Shown: piece after piece, positions 16,465 to 24,969 of the stretch
Layout of the letters: each line of letters opens with the position of its first letter
Position numbering within the stretch: position 1 is the stretch's first letter
Source of the DNA: Ruminococcaceae bacterium UBA5406
Lineage (GTDB): Bacteria > Bacillota > Clostridia > Oscillospirales > Acutalibacteraceae
Assembly (NCBI GenBank): GCA_002407675.1
Contig: DHNW01000027.1
Coordinates: forward strand, 1,328-65,327
Length of the DNA: 64,000 bases
Direction: 5' to 3'
Position numbers and translations under genes: made by a program
The notes under the pieces: generated by a model
Seen by the model: only the letters and a program-made list of their open reading frames with translations
Told to the model about the DNA's origin: nothing
Databases searched by the model: none

Positions 16465-17343
16465 TCACAAACGGTTTTGTTCAAACACGGCGTGTTTGTG
16501 CTTACGCATCAAAACACTGTGTGTTTTTTTAAGACAGGACTTTACGTTTTGATAATCAGCGCTGGCTACCCCGGCAAACAGGATGTCGATAATTGTCAGC
16601 ATGGCAATCCGCGAACCCATAGCCCCGCTGCGAATGGTAATTTCCGGAGTGGAAAAGTTCAGAACGACGTCCGCCTGTTCTGCCAGCTCGCTTTTTACAT
16701 ACCGGGTGATGGCGATGACGGACGCTCCGGAATCTTTTGCCACTTCCAGCGTTTCCAGAATATCAAGCGTGTCGCCGGAATTGGAAACCAGGACCGCTAC
16801 GTCTCCTTTATGTAGCAGGCTGGCAGCCGTAAGCTGGCCATGCCCGTCCGTATAGGCAAAACAGGTCTTCCCAATCCGGGTAAATTTCTGCTGCGCATCC
16901 ATGCAGACCAGCCCGGAAGCGCTGACCCCGTAAAAATCGATCCGCGTTGCGCGGCGCAGCATTTCCACCGCCCGTGCAATAGCATCCCGGTCAATCACCT
17001 TCATGGTGTCTTCAATGGATTTGCGGTTGTTGAGGGAAATGTTCGTAATAATGGTAGAAAGGCTGTCGCCGGGCTGAATATCGGTGTACTGGTTGCTGCT
17101 TTTGTCTGCCGAGCCAAGGGCCGTGGAAATTGCCACAATAAAATCGCGGTAGCTGCGGTATCCCAGCGTCTTGCAGAAACGCAGAACAGAAGCGTCGCTG
17201 GTGTGGCTGTCCCGGGCCAGAGCTTTGATGGAAAGGAGGGGGATTTTCTCTTTATTCTGCAGGACATATTCTCCGATAATTCGCTCTACAGGGGTCAGAG
17301 AATGGCGCAGCTCACGAAGCCTCAAAAAAACATCGTCGTCCAA
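16465..17343 (-). CDS. RpiR/MurR family regulator (HTH + SIS)
   Basis: A 292-residue sugar-phosphate-responsive regulator. Residues about 1-77 are the RpiR helix-turn-helix (LTPVERIIGEYVL, SIKALARDSHTSDASVLRF). Residues about 120-260 form a SIS domain (FYGVSASGLVCMDAQ; VLVSNSGDTLDILE; VIAITRY). Members sense phosphosugars, and MurR senses MurNAc-6-phosphate. It has its own promoter and terminator. With the importer genes upstream and murQ, namZ-like, nagZ and nagA genes in the facing operon, MurNAc-6-phosphate is the expected effector, by inference. Confidence 0.88.
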   Translation of the reverse strand: MDDDVFLRLRELRHSLTPVERIIGEYVLQNKEKIPLLSIKALARDSHTSDASVLRFCKTLGYRSYRDFIVAISTALGSADKSSNQYTDIQPGDSLSTIITNISLNNRKSIEDTMKVIDRDAIARAVEMLRRATRIDFYGVSASGLVCMDAQQKFTRIGKTCFAYTDGHGQLTAASLLHKGDVAVLVSNSGDTLDILETLEVAKDSGASVIAITRYVKSELAEQADVVLNFSTPEITIRSGAMGSRIAMLTIIDILFAGVASADYQNVKSCLKKTHSVLMRKHKHAVFEQNRL

Positions 17344-17385
17344 AATCCGGTGCCTCCTTTCATTTCTAAAACTTTTATCTCTATA

Positions 17386-17414
17386 ATAATATCCGAAAAG
17401 AACAACAATTGCAA
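17386..17414 (-). promoter_or_regulatory. sigma-A promoter of the RpiR gene
   Basis: On the minus strand, TTGCAA (17414-17409) and TATTAT (17391-17386) with a 17-nt spacer, about 40 nt upstream of the start codon. Confidence 0.5.
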
Positions 17415-17438
17415 CTAGATTTTAAAATTACCTAAAAC

Positions 17439-17501
17439 AGCGCGGTCTGGCTTTTCAGAAGAAGCATATAACATGCAGACGAGCAGAACGAAGGCCGCGC
17501 T
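17439..17501 (-). terminator. possible hairpin between the binding-protein and RpiR genes
   Basis: AGCGCGG and CCGCGCT pair across a long 49-nt loop just after the binding-protein gene. On the minus strand the stem is followed by GTTTTAGG. It may separate the importer transcript from the RpiR gene, but the long loop and short T run make it weak. Confidence 0.3.
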
Positions 17502-17536
17502 TTGCTGACGTCGAATAGACACGAAAAACCAGCGGA

Positions 17537-19102
17537 TTACTTTGCCTTGACTATCTTCTGATAGGCTTCATTGCCCTGGTCAATGATTTCCTGAAGGCCC
17601 TGAGATTTCAGTGCTTTATACTGGGTATAGAAATCGTCTACAGAAATTTTGCCGATTACACATTCGGCGATCATTGTAGTCAGTTTTGGCATAATAACGC
17701 CCTGTTGATCCTGGTAGGCCTTTGTCTGCAGGCACGGTGTCGGGGCGAACAGATAATCCTTGTTTCCGACAAGCCCGTTGTAGAACTGCTGTGTAGGCTC
17801 ACTCAGCTGATCCTTTGACTTGCCGCCCAGTGTAATCTGCATAAAGGCATCCCCGGAGAAGTAATGGGTGAAGGGGGTGAAATTGATGCCGTTTGCACGC
17901 GCATTGATAAAGTTATCAACATAAGGGGATTTAATCTTTGCTTTACCGTCTTCCGTAGTATTCATTTCGCCGTCGATCCCGTAGCTGGACAAGTGGGCGC
18001 CTTTGTCACTATAGACATAGTTGAAATAATTCATAATGGATTCCAGCTTATTTTCTTTCTGGGCGTTCACTGTAAAGCAGGCTCCGTAATACAGTTTATT
18101 TCTGGCTGGGATCCTCTGGGAACCGTCGATGGGGCTCTTCGGCGGAGCAATCGATTTATACAGGGCGTTTTTGTCGGCTTTCTGAAGCATGTTGGTGGCA
18201 TCCTGCGTGCCGGCCGCCCAGCTCATCCAGGAGAAAGCAAGCCCGGAGTTTTCGGCGTTGTCAAGGTTGTTGGCCGTATCGGAAAAAGTTCCGCGCGTGG
18301 TGAATTCCGGATCGAGAATACCAGATTTATACATGCTGCGCATTTCGTTCAGGAATTTAGTGAAATTCTTGGAGTCACAGCACATAATATATTTTCCATC
18401 TTCAACCATAAATCCAATTTTATCGCCGACATTCATATCAAAGGCAGGCATCAGGGAATAAATATCGCCGCAGTACGGAACCATTTTCGGATTTTTCTTT
18501 TTCACGGTTTCCCACATAGTTTTCCAGTCGTCCCAGGTGACGGGATCCTTTGTGATGCCGTCCTGTTTGGCAATGTCTGAGCGGTAAGCCCAAGTGAAGC
18601 AGTATGGGAAGTCAACGATAGTCGGAATGCTGTAGATCTTGCCGTCGTCCGCATTGCGCAGATACAGGTATTCGTCATCTGTAAACCGTTTCAGGACGTT
18701 CTGGCCATTCGATTTCAGCAGGTCGTCAATTGAGACAATTGCGCCCTGGCTCAGCAGAAGGGCTCTTGTGGAGGTACCTCCGTTGATGATGTCCGGGATA
18801 TTCCCAGATGCCAGCATCGCCGACACTTTGCTGTCATAGTTCGACTCGGGGACCCAGGTAAAGTCAATTTTTACATTGGCCTTTTTCTGCATTTCGCTGA
18901 GGACCTTATTGTTTGTGTGTTCTGCGAAAGCCGCGTTGATACAAGACATGTACGAAAACTCCAGTGGTTTCTCAGAAGAGCTTGCGGAAGAAGCAGATTT
19001 GCTGGAAGAACTGCTGCCGCCCCCGGAGCAGCCACTGAGCGCAGAGACGGCAATCAACCCGGCGAGAGTTGCCGACAAAATGCGCTTATTCCTGTTTTTC
19101 AT
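17537..19102 (-). CDS. ABC transporter substrate-binding lipoprotein, LplA-like (amino-sugar cluster)
   Basis: A 521-residue binding protein. The ATG at 19102 follows AGGAGGAAAATTTT; a longer in-frame ORF lacks a ribosome site. The signal peptide ends in ALSGC (Cys25), then a Gly/Ser-rich linker. The body is of the LplA type (PDIINGGTSTRALLLSQGAI; FMVEDGKYIM). It is third in the operon after two Lpl-type permeases. The neighbouring MurR-like regulator and the MurNAc/GlcNAc pathway suggest it binds peptidoglycan-derived sugars or muropeptides, a role usually filled by a PTS in related bacteria. Ligand is inferred. Confidence 0.85.
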   Translation of the reverse strand: MKNRNKRILSATLAGLIAVSALSGCSGGGSSSSSKSASSASSSEKPLEFSYMSCINAAFAEHTNNKVLSEMQKKANVKIDFTWVPESNYDSKVSAMLASGNIPDIINGGTSTRALLLSQGAIVSIDDLLKSNGQNVLKRFTDDEYLYLRNADDGKIYSIPTIVDFPYCFTWAYRSDIAKQDGITKDPVTWDDWKTMWETVKKKNPKMVPYCGDIYSLMPAFDMNVGDKIGFMVEDGKYIMCCDSKNFTKFLNEMRSMYKSGILDPEFTTRGTFSDTANNLDNAENSGLAFSWMSWAAGTQDATNMLQKADKNALYKSIAPPKSPIDGSQRIPARNKLYYGACFTVNAQKENKLESIMNYFNYVYSDKGAHLSSYGIDGEMNTTEDGKAKIKSPYVDNFINARANGINFTPFTHYFSGDAFMQITLGGKSKDQLSEPTQQFYNGLVGNKDYLFAPTPCLQTKAYQDQQGVIMPKLTTMIAECVIGKISVDDFYTQYKALKSQGLQEIIDQGNEAYQKIVKAK

Positions 19103-19130
19103 AAAATTTTCCTCCTTATGACACTTTGTT

Positions 19131-20030
19131 TTATCCTTTAACCGCTCCCAGCATAATACCTTTGACAAAGTATTTTGACAGGAACGGATAAATGACAATC
19201 ATGGGAATAATGGAAACAACAATAACAGCGTTCTGGATTTGGGTGGGTATGACCATCTGCCCTTCGGCGTTGATTCTTGCGGAATCACTTGCGCCCGAAA
19301 GCGCCCCTTGATTCTGCAGGATTATTTCCTGAAGGATCATCTGAAGGGTGTACTTTTTTCTGTCCTGCAGGTACATCAGCGCCGGAAGGAACTCATTCCA
19401 GTGCAGCACAATAATCCAAAGTGCAATGGTTGCCAGCGCGGCCTTTGAGAGCGGAATCACCAGCCGGAACAGAATGGTGAAATCGTTGGCACCGTCCATT
19501 CGCATAGATTCTATGAGGGACATGGGAATACTCCCGGTAAAAAAGCTGCGGAGGATAATAATATAGTAAGAACTGAAAAGGGTGTTGAGGATCAGTGCCC
19601 ACAGGGAATTCGTGAGGTGCAGGCTGTTCATAACCAAGTAAGTCGGGATCATGCCGCCGCTGAACCAGAGTGCAATAATGATCATCATGGAATAAACTTT
19701 TTTGCCGTAAAATTCACAGAACGCCAGCGGATAGGCAGCAATGCACGTGGCAAGCAGGGTCAGCACGCAGCCGATCAGCGCCACAAAAATGGTGTTTTCA
19801 TACGAGTGGTAAATAGAAGCATTGTTGATGATTTTGCTGTATGCCGTCGTTGTAAACTGAACCGGGAAGACAGTAACCTGGTTTTGAAGCACGGCAGAAC
19901 TGCTGCTGAATGAAACAGCAACAACATTTATAATCGGGTACAAGAAAAGGATCCCCAGAATTGTAAGAAAAATCATATTGAAGATGTCAAAAACCTTTTC
20001 GCCCTTCGACGGTTTCATATATTTGACCAT
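19131..20030 (-). CDS. ABC transporter permease, LplC/MalG type
   Basis: A 299-residue permease with six predicted membrane segments and the EAA-type loop ESMRMDGANDFTILFRLVIP. The C-terminus KYFVKGIMLGAVKG is typical of LplC/YtcP permeases. The ATG at 20030 follows GAGGGGAAAAATA. It lies between the partner permease and the binding protein. Confidence 0.87.
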   Translation of the reverse strand: MVKYMKPSKGEKVFDIFNMIFLTILGILFLYPIINVVAVSFSSSSAVLQNQVTVFPVQFTTTAYSKIINNASIYHSYENTIFVALIGCVLTLLATCIAAYPLAFCEFYGKKVYSMMIIIALWFSGGMIPTYLVMNSLHLTNSLWALILNTLFSSYYIIILRSFFTGSIPMSLIESMRMDGANDFTILFRLVIPLSKAALATIALWIIVLHWNEFLPALMYLQDRKKYTLQMILQEIILQNQGALSGASDSARINAEGQMVIPTQIQNAVIVVSIIPMIVIYPFLSKYFVKGIMLGAVKG

Positions 20031-20045
20031 TTATTTTTCCCCTCC

Positions 20046-21017
20046 TCAGACGATTGAAACTTCCGCAACTTTTTTGCTGAAGACATTTGCAAGCATTACC
20101 AGCGCAAAGCTGACGACAGAATTAAACAGGTCCACCACCGTTGCCAGACCAAACCGGGAACTTGTCATGCCGAGCTTATAAGTGTAGGTTGTAAGCACTT
20201 CAGAAACGGATAGGTTCGTCGGCGTCTGGAGAAGGTAAGTCATGTCAAAACCAACGGTTATCAGGCTCCCGATCTGGAAGATCAGCATAATCATAATCGT
20301 CCCGAGAATGGAGGGGATCGTCACATGAATGCAGCGCTGGAACCGCGAGGCCCCATCTACCATGGCCGCCTCGTACAGGGTGTCATCTACGGAAGAAAGA
20401 GCAGCAAGGTAGATGATGGATGACCAGCCGATTCCCTGCCACAGGTTTGCCACAACGTAAATCGGCCGGAAATACTGCGGCTCCTGCAAAAAGTTGATAG
20501 TGTTCATGCCCATGGATTGGCGCAGCAGGTTAATAGAGCCGGACGTAGAGGAAAGGAAATTATAAATCATTCCTACGACAACCACGGCCGAAAGAAAGTA
20601 CGGCAGGTAGCTTACCGTCTGAATTGCCTTTTTCATTTTTCGGTGCGTCAATTCGTTCAGCAGCAGGGCGAAAATAATTGGGGCCGGGAAACAGATCAGC
20701 AGAACCAGCAAGTTCAGAAGAAGAGTGTTCAGCAGGGCCTGCCAGAACGACGAGTTGCTGAACAAATAGACGAAGTTGTCAAACCCGACAAATTTGCTTC
20801 CCCCAAACCCTTTCAGAATCTTATAATCGTAAAACGAAATGGAGAGCCACCCCATGGGGATGTACCGAAAGATAATATAGAATACAACAACCGGAAGGAT
20901 CATCAGGTACACAGCCCTGTTTTTCCAGATGTTCCGCCGAACCCGGTAGTTATTCCGGAGGCTGATGGCTGGCTCCGGGCTGCCGGTCCCGGCAGCGGTC
21001 CTTTTTTTTGTTTTCAT
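20046..21017 (-). CDS. ABC transporter permease, LplB/MalF type
   Basis: A 323-residue permease with an Arg/Lys-rich N-terminus, six predicted membrane segments (first near YLMILPVVVFYIIFRYIPM) and the loop EAAMVDGASRFQRCIHVTIP. The ATG at 21017 follows GGGGGAG; an upstream extension of 22 codons has no ribosome site. It is the first gene of the minus-strand importer operon, driven by the promoter at 21109-21136. No ATPase is encoded with it. Confidence 0.87.
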   Translation of the reverse strand: MKTKKRTAAGTGSPEPAISLRNNYRVRRNIWKNRAVYLMILPVVVFYIIFRYIPMGWLSISFYDYKILKGFGGSKFVGFDNFVYLFSNSSFWQALLNTLLLNLLVLLICFPAPIIFALLLNELTHRKMKKAIQTVSYLPYFLSAVVVVGMIYNFLSSTSGSINLLRQSMGMNTINFLQEPQYFRPIYVVANLWQGIGWSSIIYLAALSSVDDTLYEAAMVDGASRFQRCIHVTIPSILGTIMIMLIFQIGSLITVGFDMTYLLQTPTNLSVSEVLTTYTYKLGMTSSRFGLATVVDLFNSVVSFALVMLANVFSKKVAEVSIV

Positions 21018-21108
21018 TGCGATCGACTCCCCCAACCCATGAGTAATTTTGTTGAATATGAACGGGAACTTTCTTGTAATCAACTATATTTTCGTCTCGT
21101 TTAAACTA

Positions 21109-21136
21109 ATTATAACGGATATATTAAAAATGTCAA
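21109..21136 (-). promoter_or_regulatory. consensus sigma-A promoter of the amino-sugar importer operon
   Basis: On the minus strand, TTGACA (21136-21131) and TATAAT (21114-21109) with a 16-nt spacer, both consensus. It mirrors the plus-strand promoter at 21184-21211. Confidence 0.8.
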
Positions 21137-21189
21137 TAAATTTTGAAAATAAATTTTTAATTAAAGTTTATTTTTAAAATTTATTGACA
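21131..21189. promoter_or_regulatory. large inverted repeat holding both divergent -35 boxes (candidate MurR operator)
   Basis: TGTCAATAAATTTT (21131-21144) and AAAATTTATTGACA (21176-21189) are perfect reverse complements of 14 nt. The region between them is also partly symmetric (AATAAATTT and TTTATTTTT). Each arm contains the -35 box of one divergent promoter. A dimeric or tetrameric regulator bound here would control the importer and murQ operons together; the MurR-like protein at 16465-17343 is the obvious candidate. Confidence 0.6.
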
Positions 21190-21211
21190 TAGTAAAGGAG
21201 ATGGGTATAAT
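21184..21211 (+). promoter_or_regulatory. consensus sigma-A promoter of the murQ operon
   Basis: TTGACA (21184-21189) and TATAAT (21206-21211) with a 16-nt spacer. Transcription would start near 21218, about 64 nt before murQ. Confidence 0.8.
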
Positions 21212-21281
21212 GATAATTAGTAATTTCTATCCGAATAGGCTCGACAATTCGGATTACTGATGAGGAAAGGCTGATTTCAAT

Positions 21282-22190
21282 ATGGAAAACAGTTCTTACG
21301 GAGGACTAACTACTGAAGCAGTGAATGAAGATACCCGCAGTATTGATTCTTGTAGCACAGTAGAAATGCTGGAACTGATTAACCGGCAGGATTCGCTGGT
21401 TCCTGCCGCGGTGGGAAAAGAGATCCCCAACATTGCCAAAGCCGTAGACGCGGCGTACCGCGCCATCCGCAGCGGCGGCCGCCTGATTTACATTGGAGCG
21501 GGCACGTCCGGGCGGCTCGGCGTGCTGGACGCCGCCGAGTGCCCTCCCACGTTCGGCACCGATCCCAGCCTTGTTCAGGCATATATTGCAGGAGGCGACG
21601 GGGCCTTGCGGCGCTCGGCAGAATCCTGTGAAGACGATGCGGAAGCAGGCCGGCAGCTTGTTCGGGATAAACATATCACGGCACACGACGTCCTCGTGGG
21701 CCTTACGGCCAGCGGAAGCGCCGCTTATGTGCTTGCCGCTGTAGAGGAAGCCAAAAAGATCGGCGCTACGACGGTCGGTATTTCCAACAACCGGAACTCC
21801 GCCATCTCAGGCGTCTGCGACATCAGCATCAGCCCGATTGTTGGACCGGAAGCGGTGATGGGTTCCACCCGCATGAAGGCGGGCACAGCCCAGAAACTGG
21901 TCCTTAACATGATTTCAACCGGTACGATGATCCGTCTGGGGAAGGTGTACGGAAACCTTATGGTTGACCTGAAGGCGACAAATAAGAAACTTCGGGACCG
22001 CGCTGTGCGCATTGTCTGCAAGGCCACGGGCGTGACCCTGGCTGCGGCGGAAGCCGCCCTGCAGGAAGCGGATGGAAGCGCTAAGCTGGCCATCCTGATG
22101 ATTAAGACGGGGCAGGGCAAATCCGAAGCGCAAAAAGCGCTGGAACACAGCGAAGGCCATTTGAAAAAAGCAATCTCGGCCGTTCAGTGA
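21282..22190 (+). CDS. murQ: N-acetylmuramic acid 6-phosphate etherase
   Basis: A 302-residue cytoplasmic SIS-domain lyase that removes D-lactate from MurNAc-6-phosphate to give GlcNAc-6-phosphate. The signature IYIGAGTSGRLGVLDAAECPPTFG is intact (quoted in part: GAGTSGRLGVLDAAE). The second SIS segment has GLTASGSAAYV, and PEAVMGSTRMKAGTAQK follows. The C-terminal helical region is complete. It is first of an eight-gene operon running to nagA, under the consensus promoter at 21184-21211. Length and motifs are normal for MurQ. Confidence 0.96.
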   Translation: MENSSYGGLTTEAVNEDTRSIDSCSTVEMLELINRQDSLVPAAVGKEIPNIAKAVDAAYRAIRSGGRLIYIGAGTSGRLGVLDAAECPPTFGTDPSLVQAYIAGGDGALRRSAESCEDDAEAGRQLVRDKHITAHDVLVGLTASGSAAYVLAAVEEAKKIGATTVGISNNRNSAISGVCDISISPIVGPEAVMGSTRMKAGTAQKLVLNMISTGTMIRLGKVYGNLMVDLKATNKKLRDRAVRIVCKATGVTLAAAEAALQEADGSAKLAILMIKTGQGKSEAQKALEHSEGHLKKAISAVQ

Positions 22191-22227
22191 CGGCTGAGGC
22201 GTTCAAAAATCTGCGGAGATGATCAAT

Positions 22228-23376
22228 ATGGTTTTAAACGGAATTGACACGATTGACAATTATGACAGCCTGTTCCGGGGGAAGAACCTCGGCCTCATCA
22301 CGTCCCCGTCCGGCGTTGGCCGGACATTGGAAAGCACCATTGACATCCTCAGCCGGAAGTACCGGCTGAAAGCCCTGTATTCGCCCGAGCACGGCGTGCG
22401 GGGCGACCGGTACGCCGGGGCCACCGTGGACACCTACACAGACCCGTACCTTCACATCCCTGTCTACAGCCTGTACCGGAAAGATTCCAAACGGATGACG
22501 CCCGAGATGCTGAAAGGCATTGATCTCGTCGTGTACGACATCCAGGATATTGGCACTCGCTTTTATACCTTTATTTATACCATGCTGTATGCCATGGAGA
22601 GCTGCGCCAAAGCCGGTGTCCCGTTTGCTGTTCTCGACCGCCCGAACCCGCTGGGCGGCACGGCGGTGGAAGGAAACATCATCGGGGAAGAGTACCGCTC
22701 TTTTGTCGGCGCATATCCCATCTGCATCCGCTACGGCCTGACGGCCGGTGAACTGGCGCGGATGGCAAACGGACGCTTCGGGATCGGCTGCGACCTGCAC
22801 GTTGTTCCCTGCCGAGGCTGGAGCCGCCGGATGCTTTTCCCCGAAACCGGCCGCCTCTGGGTCATGCCCACGCCCGCCATTCCCCGGTTTGAGTCCGCTT
22901 TGCTGTACCCGGGTATGTGCCTGCTGGAGGGCACCAACCTTTCTGAGGGCCGGGGCACAGCGGCACCGTTTGAACTGGCAGGTGCTCCATTCATCAAAGC
23001 CGTTCCGCTCGCCGCCGAAATGAACCGGCTCCGTCTTCCCGGAGTGCTGTTCCGCCCGGCTTATTTTGTTCCGTATACGGACAAATTCAGCGGGGAACTC
23101 TGTGAAGGCGTGCAGATCCATATTACCGACGCACACGCGGTGCGCTCGGTAGAAACCGGTCTGTATTTCATTGATACCGTCCGCCGCCTGTACGGAGACC
23201 AGTTTCAGTTTCTTCCCGTCCGTCCGGGGCAGGCCCTCCGGCCGATCGACCGGCTGACCGGAGACCGTTCTTTTCGGGAGAATCCCGGGAGCCTGGACGG
23301 TCTTTTGACGGTTTTCCGAAAGGACGCCGCGCTGTTCGCCGAACAAAAGCAGGAATACCATCTCTATGCGGAATAA
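22228..23376 (+). CDS. namZ: DUF1343 exo-beta-N-acetylmuramidase, NamZ-like, cytoplasmic
   Basis: A 382-residue DUF1343 protein. Bacillus NamZ (YbbC), of this family, releases MurNAc from the non-reducing end of peptidoglycan fragments. Family segments include the N-terminal GLITSPSGVGRTLESTID, SPEHGVRGD, VVYDIQDIGTRFYTFIYTM, DRPNPLGG, EGTNLSEGRGTAAPFE and the final FRKDAALF. Unlike the secreted Bacillus enzyme there is no signal peptide, so it would work on imported fragments. The ATG at 22228 is best spaced from GGAG at 22215-22218; ATG 22219 is also possible. Confidence 0.88.
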   Translation: MVLNGIDTIDNYDSLFRGKNLGLITSPSGVGRTLESTIDILSRKYRLKALYSPEHGVRGDRYAGATVDTYTDPYLHIPVYSLYRKDSKRMTPEMLKGIDLVVYDIQDIGTRFYTFIYTMLYAMESCAKAGVPFAVLDRPNPLGGTAVEGNIIGEEYRSFVGAYPICIRYGLTAGELARMANGRFGIGCDLHVVPCRGWSRRMLFPETGRLWVMPTPAIPRFESALLYPGMCLLEGTNLSEGRGTAAPFELAGAPFIKAVPLAAEMNRLRLPGVLFRPAYFVPYTDKFSGELCEGVQIHITDAHAVRSVETGLYFIDTVRRLYGDQFQFLPVRPGQALRPIDRLTGDRSFRENPGSLDGLLTVFRKDAALFAEQKQEYHLYAE

Positions 23377-23394
23377 CGAAAGGGGATCAGCAAA

Positions 23395-24954
23395 ATGAAC
23401 CATAGTCTGACGCTCCACGAAAAAATCGGACAGATGGTGATGACCGGCTTCAGCGGGCCGGAGTTTGGGCAGTCTATCCGGGAAGCCGTTGAGAAGGGCG
23501 CGGTCGGAAATATCGTCCTGTTTGCCGGCAATATCCGGAATGCACGGCAGATGCACAGGCTCTGCACGGAGATTCAGCAGTTTATCCGGCAGAAAACAGG
23601 GGTTTCCCCCTTTATCGCCATTGACCAGGAAGGGGGCATGGTGTCGCGTATGCCTTTCGACGGCACGATTTTCCCGGGAAATATGGCCGTTGCGGCGACC
23701 GGCAGCCCGCGGAACGCCCGCATTGCCGGGCGCATTACTGGCCGGGAACTGCATGCGCTGGGATGCAGTATCGATTTTGCCCCGGTCATGGACATAAATA
23801 CCAACCCGAACAACATTGAAATCGGCGTCCGTTCTTATGGCGATCAGCCGGAAACGGTGCAAAAGTACGGCCTTGCCATGGCCGAGGGACTTCAGGAGGA
23901 GGGTGTTCTGGCCGTTGCCAAGCATTTCCCAGGGCATGGAAGCACGTCGGTAGATTCCCATTTCGGCCTGCCGCGGGTGGACAAAACTTCCGCGCAGATG
24001 GAAGCCGGCGACTTGGTGCCGTTTCGGGCGGCCGCTGAAGGCAGAGTAGGGGGTGTCATGAGCGCCCACATCCTTTTCCCAGCCATGGAAAAGAAAAATG
24101 TCCCGGCGACCCTGTCGCACACGATCCTTACCGGCCTGCTGCGGCAGCGTATGAAATTTCAGGGACTTATTTTTACGGACTGTCTTGAAATGGGCGCGAT
24201 TAAACGGTATTATGGAACAGCGGAAGGTGCTGTCGCCGCGGTTGAGGCAGGCGCAGATATGGTTCTGATTTCCCATACTCCTTCGGCTGCGGCAGAGGTG
24301 GCGCAGAATATCGAGGCCGCCGTCCGAGACGGCAGGATTCCGGAAGAAACCATTAACCGCGCTGTTGAACGGATTCTGAAATTTAAAGAACAGTATGCTG
24401 AATATGAAATCGCCGAAACGGATCTGTCGGTTGTCGGATGCCGCGAAGACCGGAGCGAAGCCCGCCGGATCAGCGCGGAGGGCATTACGCCCGTCCGTTC
24501 CGGCGCCTGGAAGCTGCCGGAAGGCTCCCGCCCTCTGTTTATCGGCTGCAAAGCAGATCGGGCTACGCCGGTTTCAGATGAAATCGCCGAGACCTTCAAC
24601 TTCCCCTCTTATTTGGCGGAAAAGACCGGCGGAACCGGCCTGCTGATCCCGCTGAACCCGTCGGAAGAGGAAATCCCGCCGATCCTCGAGAAAGCAGCCG
24701 GATTTGATCCGGTTGTCGTGGGGCTCTACAACGGCCACATCAACCGGGGGCAGATTGCGCTGGCCAACCGCCTGTGCGAAGGGCACCGCCGCGTTTTGGC
24801 GGTATCCCTCCGCGGCCCGTATGATATCCCGCTGCTGGACTCGCGGATTCCGGCGCTTGCCGCTTACGAGTACACGCCTTTGTCGTTCGATACGCTTGCA
24901 GACGTTTTCCGCGGCGCCGCCGTGCCTACCGGCCGCCTGACGGTGCGCCTGTAG
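23395..24954 (+). CDS. nagZ: GH3 beta-N-acetylglucosaminidase (NagZ), cytoplasmic
   Basis: A 519-residue family 3 enzyme that removes GlcNAc from GlcNAc-MurNAc fragments. The barrel has AIDQEGGMVSRM, AKHFPGHGSTSVDSH (Asp/His dyad typical of NagZ) and the nucleophile D262 in IFTDCLEMGAI. A second domain of about 170 residues follows, as in Gram-positive two-domain NagZ. No signal peptide is present, so it is cytoplasmic. An AAAGGGG ribosome site lies before the ATG. It complements the NamZ-like enzyme, so the two exo-activities can alternate along a glycan. Confidence 0.93.
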   Translation: MNHSLTLHEKIGQMVMTGFSGPEFGQSIREAVEKGAVGNIVLFAGNIRNARQMHRLCTEIQQFIRQKTGVSPFIAIDQEGGMVSRMPFDGTIFPGNMAVAATGSPRNARIAGRITGRELHALGCSIDFAPVMDINTNPNNIEIGVRSYGDQPETVQKYGLAMAEGLQEEGVLAVAKHFPGHGSTSVDSHFGLPRVDKTSAQMEAGDLVPFRAAAEGRVGGVMSAHILFPAMEKKNVPATLSHTILTGLLRQRMKFQGLIFTDCLEMGAIKRYYGTAEGAVAAVEAGADMVLISHTPSAAAEVAQNIEAAVRDGRIPEETINRAVERILKFKEQYAEYEIAETDLSVVGCREDRSEARRISAEGITPVRSGAWKLPEGSRPLFIGCKADRATPVSDEIAETFNFPSYLAEKTGGTGLLIPLNPSEEEIPPILEKAAGFDPVVVGLYNGHINRGQIALANRLCEGHRRVLAVSLRGPYDIPLLDSRIPALAAYEYTPLSFDTLADVFRGAAVPTGRLTVRL

Positions 24955-24969
24955 CTGCGGAGGGAAAAT

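Noticed and set aside
22234..24276. A 680-residue open frame on the minus strand
   Set aside because: It lies antisense across the DUF1343 and GH3 genes, which have clear family motifs, ribosome sites and operon spacing. The antisense product is Arg/His/Gly-rich with no recognisable domain; it is a shadow of GC-rich coding sequence.
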